64,000 nucleotides of DNA from Manduca sexta (Eukaryota; Arthropoda; Insecta; Lepidoptera; Sphingidae). Below the pieces are notes generated by a model. It did not search any database and was not told the DNA's origin. It was given only the letters and a program-made list of their open reading frames with translations. This document shows positions 46,244-55,435 of this stretch, piece after piece (the stretch's first letter is position 1; every line of letters starts with the position of its first letter). The DNA lies in assembly GCF_014839805.1 (NCBI RefSeq), contig NC_051131.1:4824913-4888912 (forward strand), in the 5' to 3' direction. The position numbers and the translations under genes are program-made.

Positions 46244-46331
46244 GACATTGAAATTAAACTATTTTACATATTTTTTATCCGTATAATAGTTTTATTTCAA
46301 TGTCTAAGTCGCGTTAACATAAGAAATCATT
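46244..46331 (+). mobile_element. miniature PLE-terminus element with inverted ends
   Basis: 'gacattgaaattaaactatt' (46,244-46,263) is mirrored by 'aatagttttatttcaatgtc' (46,285-46,304), followed by a tag variant ending 'aacataagaaatcat'. Only PLE terminal sequence is present, with 21 bp between the arms and no ORF. Confidence 0.6.
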
Positions 46332-46334
46332 AAC

Positions 46335-47100
46335 GCGAGACTTGCAGTTTGCACGTCTTGTCTCTAAGATGTGTAAAATGCAAACATTAGCACCATCCTC
46401 TATATTATCCGCACCTGCTACGCCAACTTCGATGTCTACACTACGTGAGCTTCTGAATATAATTTAATAAATCCATTGCTGCTAAATTGTTTTAGCTAAT
46501 CGTATTCTTGAATTATTTTTAAAAATTACGTGGAATACAGAATTTCAGGTTAACTCTAAAAGTAACAGGGCTCTTAAATCGCGTTACGTTTTTATTAAGG
46601 CAATTAACTAACGCGGTTTTGTACGTGTTCTTAATTTTTGTTCCAACAATTTAATTGTAATGGCGGTGCTCGGGTCCACAGGTGTATATTAAACCAATTA
46701 TGAAGAGGTCAGCAGAAACATTAACGCAATTATGATTTCAAAGGCAATTAAAGTTCTATTTTTATTGCACTTGTATAGTTGTTTTAGTTTTTGTATAGAT
46801 ATTTTTGGCATGGAAAGCGAAAACGGTGACGTATTTTTTATTTAATAGTTCTTAGATGCGATGTTTATTTCGATTTTTTTTAAAGCTGTTAAACGCGATG
46901 TTGATTTCGCACAGTATAAGCTGAACCCTCATTAATGGTTGTTTATAAAAATATACATTCGGAATTTTTTGGGAACAAATTATAATTACTACATACAAAA
47001 ATATCGTCGGATATAGTACCATACCATGTAACCAGCATTGCTAAATACCTATACCTATGATAAGAAAAAATGGTTCAATATTTTACGTAGTTTGTACTAG
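46335..47100. other. no gene recognised
   Basis: AT-rich DNA; nothing supported. Confidence 0.4.
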
Positions 47101-47107
47101 TATTGTA

Positions 47108-47165
47108 AATGACTTCAAACAAAGGAGGTTCTCAATTCGCCGTGTAATATTTTTATCTTTATTTT
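47108..47165. repeat. interspersed repeat fragment ('gacttcaaa' type)
   Basis: Related to 13,464-13,525 through 'gacttcaaacaaaggaggtt' and 'ctcaattcgccgtg'. Confidence 0.45.
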
Positions 47166-47427
47166 TTTCCCCTGTGCCATAGTAAGTATTTACTGCCATC
47201 TGGTCCTGGAACATGTGTGACAAAATAAATATATTTTCTTTCTTTCTTTTCATGTATCAAGCTCTATTTCGCTTTTATTGTCACTTACCTAGTATTTACT
47301 AGTTCAAGTTACGCAGCTTTATACTATCCACGACGATATATAACTACATAATAAAACACTGTTAACTACGTACTTTATCCTTCTTTCATTTGCGTGTTAT
47401 TTTAATTAAAATATTTTTCACATATTC

Positions 47428-47467
47428 ACTACAACCATGGTATGCACAGGCATACGATGGTTGTAGT
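47428..47467. repeat. 18-bp hairpin, one mismatch, 4-nt loop
   Basis: actacaaccatggtatgc (47,428-47,445) against gcatacgatggttgtagt (47,450-47,467), loop ACAG. Confidence 0.9.
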
Positions 47468-47480
47468 TTGCATTAGTTCC

Positions 47481-47522
47481 GGGATAATGTAGTATCTGTA
47501 TGTACAGATACTACATTATCCC
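47481..47522. repeat. perfect 20-bp hairpin, 2-nt centre
   Basis: gggataatgtagtatctgta (47,481-47,500) is the exact reverse complement of 47,503-47,522. It lies 13 bp after the hairpin above. Confidence 0.95.
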
Positions 47523-47524
47523 AA

Positions 47525-48145
47525 CTAGTTGATAGTTTTAGGTATAATTATCAGTTTACCCAATCTACCTATGGGCGGACCGTTCCCATCAAACTAATAC
47601 AATTCGCCGGACTAATTTTATTAAGATATCCAATACAATTATAAGTTATAATCAAAGTATTGATTTAGTTATAAGTAAAATAACCACTAAAAACCTATTT
47701 AATTTTAAAATCTTCATGAGATTGTATCATGAAAAAATATAAAGAAACACCTTTAATTCAATTGCGACATATCACTGCATAATATTATAACATTTTAACT
47801 AACAGAAGAACTAACAAAAAAGCTTTTTATGTTTTTGCATTAGTAAATAAAAACTTGGACGATGGTCCATGTAAGAAACCAAGCTGTCTTCGATCACACT
47901 ATCTTACGTATTAGTGAATTTTTATTTTTCGTTGCGAGTGATTATTAAAGTATGTTTGTTTATTACTGTTGGATGTACTGAGAATAATTTAAAAGACAAG
48001 AACTATTGCGGCTCTGTCATTAAGTTTACTATTATCGTTGAAACTTGGAGCATTGTCGATGAAATAATTGGGAATATCAAGTGGGATACAATGTATGATT
48101 TCATTAAGATAATAAATCATTACAAAGCGACTGGTGAACAAATAA
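47525..48145. other. no gene recognised
   Basis: The 95-codon frame 47,914-48,201 ends inside the GC-rich block below and has no independent support. Confidence 0.35.
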
Positions 48146-48149
48146 TCGT

Positions 48150-48515
48150 TTTTATTTTTCTGGGGAAAAACGCGTTATCGCCGTCACCACCTAGGGGGTA
48201 AGTGGAACGGTTATGTTGGTTTCACCGGTCTTAACGCCCAACGTCGATATATGGGAGTACAGCATCATCCGAGCAAGCATTGTACCGAGTATCTAACCCC
48301 TGTATACCCTAACGGCATCCTAACCAAAACCCGCGGTGGGCTGTTTCGGCATATACGGGACGGCCCCTGGGTATCTTGTTGTACTACGATAGCTATGCGG
48401 AACCTTTCCTGCGCAATACCACTTTTTTAATTGAGGGGGCTAAGACTCCTCCGCGTGCTAAAGGATGCCTTCGGCGTCTACGACAACATGAGATCGAGTA
48501 CCGGAATTGTCATAA
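48150..48515 (+). repeat. GC-rich block, probably a retrotransposon 5' region
   Basis: Abruptly GC-richer than the flanks, with 'cgccgtcaccacctaggggg', 'ggtttcaccggtcttaacgc', 'cgcggtgggctgtttcggca' and 'tgccttcggcgtctacgaca'. No long frame on either strand. It resembles a non-coding 5' region of lepidopteran LINEs as I remember it; I have no in-window second copy to prove this. Confidence 0.35.
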
Positions 48516-48519
48516 ACAA

Positions 48520-49235
48520 ATAATACTTACTATTGGTAAACCGTAGCTGCACCAATTTTTTTTCAACATATTATGTTATGACTTGTTACTCCCTGGACAA
48601 TATGTTCAATAACTAAGTTAGCAGAATCGATAAGTTAGCATTCTCAGCATAACCCACTGATATAAACTCAACTCCAGGGACACACGAATTTAATTATTAT
48701 TGTTTGGAACTACCACAAATTTCGTTTAGTGGGACTAACATTTTATTAATAACTTCAACAAGTTAGAACATTTTCTAATCCTACTTACTAATAATGTAAA
48801 TGGGAAAGTTTGCGAAAACTTTTGAATGTTTATTGGAAGTAAACGCAAATTAGGCAAAAATTTCCACAAAACATATGAGGCAGAGAGAATAATACTGAGG
48901 GAGGGTCAAATTGTGGACTTTTCAATCAACAGTACTACACTTGATTGATCGTATAATTATTTTTCCTTTAAAAGTGAATTTTAACTATGTAATAGATATT
49001 TTAATCGTGGTATTCTTAATCTCATGGTTAAAAGGGTGTAAGCTGTAGCCCATCACAGAGACGTTTGCCCAGAGGCTAGTTTACAAAGTACACCAGGTCC
49101 AAAGAAGGTTATCTAGCTTCGCTCACATTACTTACATATTTCAGCGAAATGAAACTGTTTGATGGAATAATACAGTTGTCATAATATGCTCCAGTAAACC
49201 ATGAAATGCGAATGATAAACAAAGGTAATAATTTG
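48520..49235. other. no gene recognised
   Basis: AT-rich DNA with no supported frame. Confidence 0.4.
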
Positions 49236-49242
49236 AATATAA

Positions 49243-49248
49243 TTTATT
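49243..49248 (-). terminator. poly(A) signal AATAAA (minus strand)
   Basis: TTTATT on plus, 90 bp beyond the stop of the ORF at 49,338-49,772. Confidence 0.4.
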
Positions 49249-49337
49249 CTATATCACTTAACAATAATAAAAGTATACGAGTGTGTCTGTAATAATAAAT
49301 TTGATAAATGTCCCATTATTAAGTCAAATCACACCAT

Positions 49338-49772
49338 TCAACCGATAGAATACGATCTTTTAAACACCGCGTGCCGTCGGCTCCTGCAAAATTTACGTTT
49401 AAATTTTCTTCTTGTGTGAAAACCTTTGAATTTCTCACTATTCGTCACGGTTTGAACTATGTTAAGCCATTTTTGATCTAAATCCTCCGGTGGCTTGTCA
49501 TTCACTAAGATTATAGGCATTGTGAGAACATTATGTTCTACCTCTGTCCTGATATTTTTTTCTTTCACGAAGGATATCTCAGTCTTATTATTATCATCTG
49601 GTGAGTTACTGCTGCTGTTGCTTTTATTGGATATAACGGATATTTCTATATTGTTTTGTGCTGACCCCGTCGACTGCGCATCGTTCTCGGCAGCTTCAGC
49701 CGCCGCCGCGTTCATCGCCGCCTCTAGGTCTAACATCTGAAACATTTCAAATAGCTTTATTTTATTATCCAT
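49338..49772 (-). CDS. unrecognised 144-residue protein or terminal exon
   Basis: The frame reads from ATG at 49,772 to a stop at 49,338. It has an alanine- and glutamate-rich helix near residues 17-30 (A-A-M-N-A-A-A-A-E-A-A-E), a serine/asparagine-rich acidic middle (residues ~45-65), the segment T-M-P-I-I-L-V-N-D-K-P-P-E (~84-96), and a basic tail with R-R-K-F-K-R-K-F and R-S-R-R-H, which could be nuclear-targeting or nucleic-acid-binding. No known domain is recognised. The composition is unlike the AT-driven random frames nearby, and a poly(A) signal follows. The start is uncertain: 'atgtttcag' directly precedes a second ATG at residue 13, so the true exon may begin there after an intron. 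The first ATG has a poor context (T at -3). Confidence 0.55.
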   Translation of the reverse strand: MDNKIKLFEMFQMLDLEAAMNAAAAEAAENDAQSTGSAQNNIEISVISNKSNSSSNSPDDNNKTEISFVKEKNIRTEVEHNVLTMPIILVNDKPPEDLDQKWLNIVQTVTNSEKFKGFHTRRKFKRKFCRSRRHAVFKRSYSIG

Positions 49773-49774
49773 AA

Positions 49775-50760
49775 ACTACGAAATATTCTGCGGAAGATCA
49801 CGGCAAATATGCGGTAAAGTTAATTTAGTGCGTAGGTATTCTAAACACAAAGAACAATGCGATGGTAATTTACAATCGTCGAACGTTCACTGTCGATAAA
49901 TTATAAACAAACAGCAGTTGCAATACGAATAGGTGTTTCCACATGTTGAAAACCACAAAGGCATCGTAAAACTATTGTGAAACAAATCCCGCGACCTGTA
50001 CCATTTAACGATTAGTGTTACTGGAACTACGATACAGTACCCGGGGTAGAAAAATATAAAACTTTCTGCTAAATAAAACATTGGGATCAGCTAGCAATAA
50101 ATATCTCGATATATGCTTTTACATAAACTAAAGGTAACATAAACTGTTTTAGTCTACGACATATGTTTGGGTGTTAAGGCAAGCACGTACCACAATTACG
50201 ATATCCAAAATTACAGTCTATAACGGCTATTGTAATCTGCAGTCCTATCTCCAATTACACGACGCATTCGTGATTAATTTATAACATGACTAACATGTGT
50301 ACTCAACGTCTAAGTTTCTTTATTGAAATTGATTACAGGTGTAATGTTTCTTCCGTGTGTGGCGAGCGAGCGAGTGGGCGTTTAATGCGTTTCTTAATAT
50401 AATTGTGATAGGATGTTTTTTTAAATTTACAAATATTTGTAAGAGCGGATTTTTCGTTTTTCGCATCTATCTTGAGACTTAGCTTTTCGATATTGAAAAT
50501 GTTGGCGTTATAATTGATATTTAGTATAATTCTATTATTGCGGTTAGTTTTATTTTGAAAGCTGTCAGAAAAGATATAAATTTTAATTTTTTTGGAGAAC
50601 GAATAGCAATTACTTCTACATAACAAAACTCCAAAACAAGAGCTGGCTTATTAAACCAAAAAATATGTAAAATACTTTACTTTTCTGAAGAATATGGCAA
50701 ATACTTGTTTATTTACAATGGTTACTATTTTATTAGGCCGAACTCCTGGACTTCTTTATT
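49775..50760. other. no gene recognised
   Basis: Would be the upstream side of the ORF above. No clear TATA box or first exon was found. The 97-codon minus-strand frame 50,333-50,626 is AT-driven. Confidence 0.35.
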
Positions 50761-50763
50761 AGC

Positions 50764-50878
50764 ATAGTTAAGTATATTGCGTGCGCGGTACGATTACCGC
50801 GCTGAGGTCTCGGGTTCGTATGCCGGGTCGGACAAAGTGATATTAACATTTTCTGATCAATATCAGCCCTATATTCAA
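50764..50878 (+). repeat. tRNA-derived SINE head, family S
   Basis: 'cgcggtacgattaccgcgct', 'gaggtctcgggttcgtatgc' (B box, one mismatch), 'cgggtcggacaaagtgatat' and 'tcaatatcagccc', then truncated. Confidence 0.6.
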
Positions 50879-50879
50879 C

Positions 50880-52425
50880 ACAAACTCTCAAACAAATTTG
50901 GGTACATTATGAGCATTCTCGAAAAATAAAGAGAATTAAGCAATTTACCTTCAAGAAATAGATAACAGACGTATAAAAAACAGAGCTGGAGTTGTGTAGA
51001 GGAAAACAATTTATTCCTCGCTAGACAAAGGAACAAACAAGATAAATTGAATAGGTCCTGACACATCTATCATTCTACATCGATGTTTGACAAACTGCCG
51101 GATCGTAGTGGCCATAAATCTTAACAAATCACTACGGAACCGATATTAACAGCAGTGACGTTTGGACGAGCGCCAAGGCGACTAATCTTTGACTTATGGT
51201 GCATTTCGCTTGCCGTCTGCATTTTTACATTGATCCTAAACTGAAGATTATCTTGCTGGACACTGAACTTTATTTTCTTTTGGATACAATATAAAAATGA
51301 TTATTCTTGTACATATTTTAAAATATTAAATGAGGCGTGTATAAATTCAATTTAAGGGTTATGTGAAATTATGATAAACTATGTTTTGCTCATGGCTCTA
51401 CTCGCATGTTCGTCTTTACACAAAACATAGGTCCTAGTGTGCTATTGTCTGCGGTAACAATTTGTCTAAAATAAAGTATATCAATATGGAAAACATCCAA
51501 ATCCATTCAAGTTTTATGTGTTAACTTCTAACTAAAATCAACAAAAAAATGTACAATATTATAAGTAGAATATTACGATTACCCTGCATAAGATTTTGTC
51601 AAGATTGATCTTTTGAATAATGTTTTGCCTATCAATGGCCAACACAAGTCAAGCTATGACGGCATCAGCGGGATAACCTCTACAACCAACGCGCCATTGA
51701 TACTTAGTTTTGGTGGCATGGCCTCACGAGAACCTAAACCCGTCTCTAATTTTTATAACTGACGATAATTTAATTTAACGTGAACGCCATGTTGGTTCTC
51801 AGACTCGGAAACCCGATATCAAATTCGATCTAAATTCTCTTTCATAATCTGACGATAAGTCAATGACATGGTAAATAACAAGGTATAGGAATGAGACCTA
51901 TGCAAACAAAAGCTGATATTTTTATTAGATATATATGTTGGGAAAATTATCTTCCGAAGTTATATTATAGAGCTACATATAATTATTTTAAAAGAGAAAA
52001 AAACTACATCACGTCCAAAAAGATTAAGATAAATATTCTCAGTTTTAGAAATTTTACTGAATGTGACTTTGCTGCGCAACAAAATTTTCGGCGCATAACT
52101 TTGAACGTGTATCTGAGATAAAAATTTATTAGGTTCTACCATCCCATGTGTGTTCATTTGCAAAAATAATCCTCTATATCTTTTAGGTTTGAGCATGTGT
52201 GAGCATAAAAATTTTAAATATGAAAAATATGCTTCCATAAATAATGTTTTAAATACATCGGAGAAGTTTAAAAATCTGTATCATGGCAACTCATTATGTG
52301 TAAAACTATGGTATATTCTTTTACCAGAAAATTTTTAACAACAAACTTACTAAGTAATATGAGACATGTTTACAACAAAAGAACGCTAATGATTTTTACC
52401 ACGCGCTCTGTTATCTATAGATACT
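50880..52425. other. no gene recognised
   Basis: AT-rich, with a Helitron-like scrap near 51,378-51,420. Overlapping frames at 51,891-52,338 are AT-driven and unsupported. Confidence 0.35.
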
Positions 52426-52680
52426 ATTATAATATAAAGCTAAAGAATTTGTTTGTTTGTTTAAACGCGCTAATCTCAGGAACTAGTGGTTCGAATTGAA
52501 AAATTCTTTTAGCGTTGGATAATCCATTTATCGAGGGAGCTATAGGCAATGTAACTTCACGATATGTCCAATAAAAGCGGACCATCAATGAAAAATGTTG
52601 CAAAAACGGGAAAAATGTATTACTTTTGAGTGGTTCTTTTGCGTGTGCTGCGAAATTATTTCCCTTAAAAAGTTCTAAAA
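52421..52680 (+). mobile_element. Helitron-like element, 5' part
   Basis: Opens TCTATAGATACTATTATAAT near 52,413-52,435, then 'taaagctaaagaatttgttt', 'aacgcgctaatctcaggaac', 'atttatcgagggagctatag' and 'gaaaaatgttgcaaaaacgg'. It matches the minus-strand copy at 36.4-36.9 kb and continues into the units below. Confidence 0.5.
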
Positions 52681-52684
52681 AAAA

Positions 52685-53070
52685 TATTTTTAAACAAAGA
52701 CCCCGCCGCATCTGTCTGTCTAAACGCGATAAATTCAAAAACTGATTTCAATGAAATTTGCAGTGGCGAAAGTTTGAGACACTGAGAAGGACAAAGACTA
52801 CTTTCTATGCCGGGACAATGTATAGCAGGACTTCTATCCCGGAAAACTCTTACACGCAGGCGAAGCCGCGAGCAATTATATGTATATAAAACTGAGTCTC
52901 CGGTGCGTCTATCTGTCTTTCTGTCTGAAATGATAAATGCAAAAACTACCCCACGGATTTCGATGAAATTTGGTATGAAGATATTTTGAGACCCTGCAAA
53001 GTTCATAGGTTACTTTTTATCCCGGGAAAACTCTTTAACGCCGACAAAGCCGCAAGCAAAAGCTAGTCGT
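52685..53070 (+). mobile_element. two tandem Helitron-like units
   Basis: Unit 1 (~52,685-52,880) and unit 2 (~52,881-53,069) both contain 'caatgaaattt'/'gatgaaatttggtatgaag', 'gagac-c-ctg', 'tactttntatcccggg' and 'ctcttacacgcaggcgaagc' type blocks in the same order. Unit 2 ends 'gccgcaagcaaaagctag' then a host T. The frame 52,665-53,006 on minus is a by-product. Confidence 0.6.
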
Positions 53071-53071
53071 A

Positions 53072-54530
53072 TATAAAATGTATAACCAGTTAATTTCATA
53101 AAACTGCGATGAAGTTTTGCGATGCACTTGACTTTAGCATAACCTTGCTCATTGGTTTATAATTAAGAGTATTCCTAAACAATGCCATGCAAGTGTAAAT
53201 AAACGCCGTATGTTTGGGCTTATCGTTAAAATTGGGTCTGAAAAATATTAACCACGAACGTTTTGTCGTAAAGTGAATTTTGCAAAATAAACACTCGATA
53301 TGTTTGTTGATTCTAAAATCCCATTGAAATTGTATTCGCTTTTAGAATATGCGAGACGACGTGTTCCAGACAGTTCCTGAAGATATTTGCATATTGGCAA
53401 CATTTAAAAAAAAACTAGGCGATGGAATTCATGTCTGTTTTAATGCAATAGCACAAAGTAAATTCGATAATGTTAATGGCCATATATTACAAGCAACTAT
53501 AAAATAATTACCAACTATCAAATGACAAGAAAATACTTACATACTACATAGTAAGAGGAATAAATACTAAATGGTCAGATTATTTTTCATAGCAATATAT
53601 TTCTAGTAGCTGCAAGGCTTGAAAGGCACCTGCTGATTACTTTCTTTACTACTTTAAATGAAGTCGATACAGACAAAAGCTTTTTAACTAAAAAGTACTT
53701 CAATATTATCACAATTATTAACAAAACAGACTGTAAATGAACCCGGTGTTGAGATTAATCTCGAAATATCACGAATGCAAAACATTTTTTATATTCCTTT
53801 GTTACGGCAAATCATTAAGCAGATAGGACACTTTGTTTACAAATGCTCTTTTATACTTTATTTTTGCGCCGGGAATGAGGCGTCATCCGCTAATTCTGAC
53901 CTGCGTTAGCTCATCAGACTTCGACAGGTAGTAAATGTCAGCCGAAACAAAAATCATGGCTCAAACGCGCTGCGTTTATCTACTCACTATTAATTTATTA
54001 ACGGCTGTGAGACTTTACATAGGCAATAATTAAGACAGACTCACTGACAGAGTCTGACTAATGCTATTATTCTGTTTTATACAATTCAATTATTGCTGCA
54101 TTACCGTTAGCACACAATAAAGAACGAGCAAGTAATTCTCTCGTGAATGAACACCATCGCTTATGAACACCCACGATGCTGTCACTGTAAAGTGGAATAG
54201 TGAGTGAGTGAATCTGAAATAGTGAAAACAGAAATGAATAGAGATAACAGTGGTCGTGTCGACTTGTGGAGTGGAATAGATTAGAGCTTTTGGGCTTCTG
54301 GTAATCTCACGGAGCGTACGAGACGCAAGCGAAACTGTCACTTCACGTCGATTTACTGTAATCCCAGCTGACTGAATTCATGTTGTAGACAAAACTAAAT
54401 GTAGGTCGGCTCTATTACTTTTACATGTCTCATGCGCTACGCAAAAAATATAGTATTATGTTTCAAAAAATGAGTTATATATTCCATATCTATAAATATA
54501 AATACATCTACTGGGGATTTAAATAAATTT
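53072..54530. other. no gene recognised
   Basis: 54,100-54,370 is less AT-rich and carries an 83-codon minus-strand frame. It could be an untranslated first exon or promoter area, but nothing fixes this. Confidence 0.35.
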
Positions 54531-54534
54531 CATT

Positions 54535-54655
54535 GACTGCCTCGGTGTGTAATAAGTACGCGGTACGAATCCGACAGGGCAAAAATAATTGTGACTGGGT
54601 TTCTCTATCTTAAAAATTGCTCAATCGCAGCTCGGAGTCAGGAAGATTGCGGTGT
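54535..54655 (+). repeat. tRNA-derived SINE, family S, fragment
   Basis: 'actgcctcggtgtgtaataa', 'acgcggtacgaatccgacag', 'ggcaaaaataattgtgactg' and 'agctcggagtcagg', then truncated. Confidence 0.5.
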
Positions 54656-54875
54656 GATACCTGCGTGAAAGCATGCAAAGCCGTTGATCCTACGCCTGAT
54701 CTCCCTGCGGTCATGTCGGATTGCCGTCTCACCGGACAATGACAGTGAAGGAACTGAGAGTGCAACTTTGTATTGCGCACACATTGTGCAATATAATATC
54801 GCTTGTGTACTTAGCCCATCCCCTTTGAGCTTGGCCACTGTGGTCGAAATTCGACTAAGCAAGTTTCATTAAATT
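54656..54875. repeat. probable interspersed repeat, GC-richer
   Basis: 'cctgatctccctgcggtcat', 'gtcggattgccgtctcaccg' and 'tattgcgcacacattgtgca' resemble a repeat I remember from lepidopteran DNA. Both frames here (54,638-54,862 - and 54,684-54,872 +) are by-products. There is no second copy in the window. Confidence 0.35.
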
Positions 54876-55142
54876 TTAATAACTCACAAAAATATTAAAA
54901 GTGATTAAAAGTTAGCTGTGAATTTGCCCAGTATTAAATATTCAATTGGTTAGCTTATTCTTTGCTTTTTAGTATACTTATATTAACAAGAATTTGTTTT
55001 AAATAATAGGGAATTAAGCTTCCTTGAAATACTTTTTATAAATTAAATAATAGTTGTATTAAGTCTCAGTGGAATATCTCAATCTATGTCTCAGTCTTGG
55101 TTTTTATTTTAAGTTGAAAACATTTTAAAAAAAATAGTTTCA

Positions 55143-55407
55143 ATAAAAATAATTTTAACAAAAAATTAAACCGCCTTCAAAAACCACTCACTGTGTATGT
55201 TGTAGTACACGCAAACCTACTCCTTTTAATTGATTTGAAAGAAATTTAGCTCATAGATGGACTATGCAACAAATACAGCTAACTAGCAATTTTAATTAGG
55301 CACCGACTCCAAAATTGGTATCCAATATATACTTGTTATGTGAAATTATTTTTTGGTTTTGAGTGGTTTTGAAGGCGGTTTAATTTTTTTTTAAATTATT
55401 TTTATAT
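55143..55407. mobile_element. MITE with ~47-bp terminal inverted repeats
   Basis: The left end 'attaaaccgccttcaaaaac' (in 55,143-55,189) is mirrored on the right by 'gttttgaaggcggtttaatt' (in 55,361-55,407), with AT-rich outer tips ('aaaaataatttt' / 'aaattattttt'). About 265 bp, non-coding. It ends ~30 bp before the tandem array. Confidence 0.75.
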
Positions 55408-55435
55408 TTTGCTTTTGTGTTAGTAAAAAATAGAC

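Noticed and set aside
52665..53006. 113-codon minus-strand frame
   Set aside because: Lies within two tandem Helitron-like units; by-product of repeat sequence.
54638..54872. GC-richer open frames on both strands as a gene
   Set aside because: They directly follow a SINE fragment and resemble a known-looking interspersed repeat; no splice or start support.
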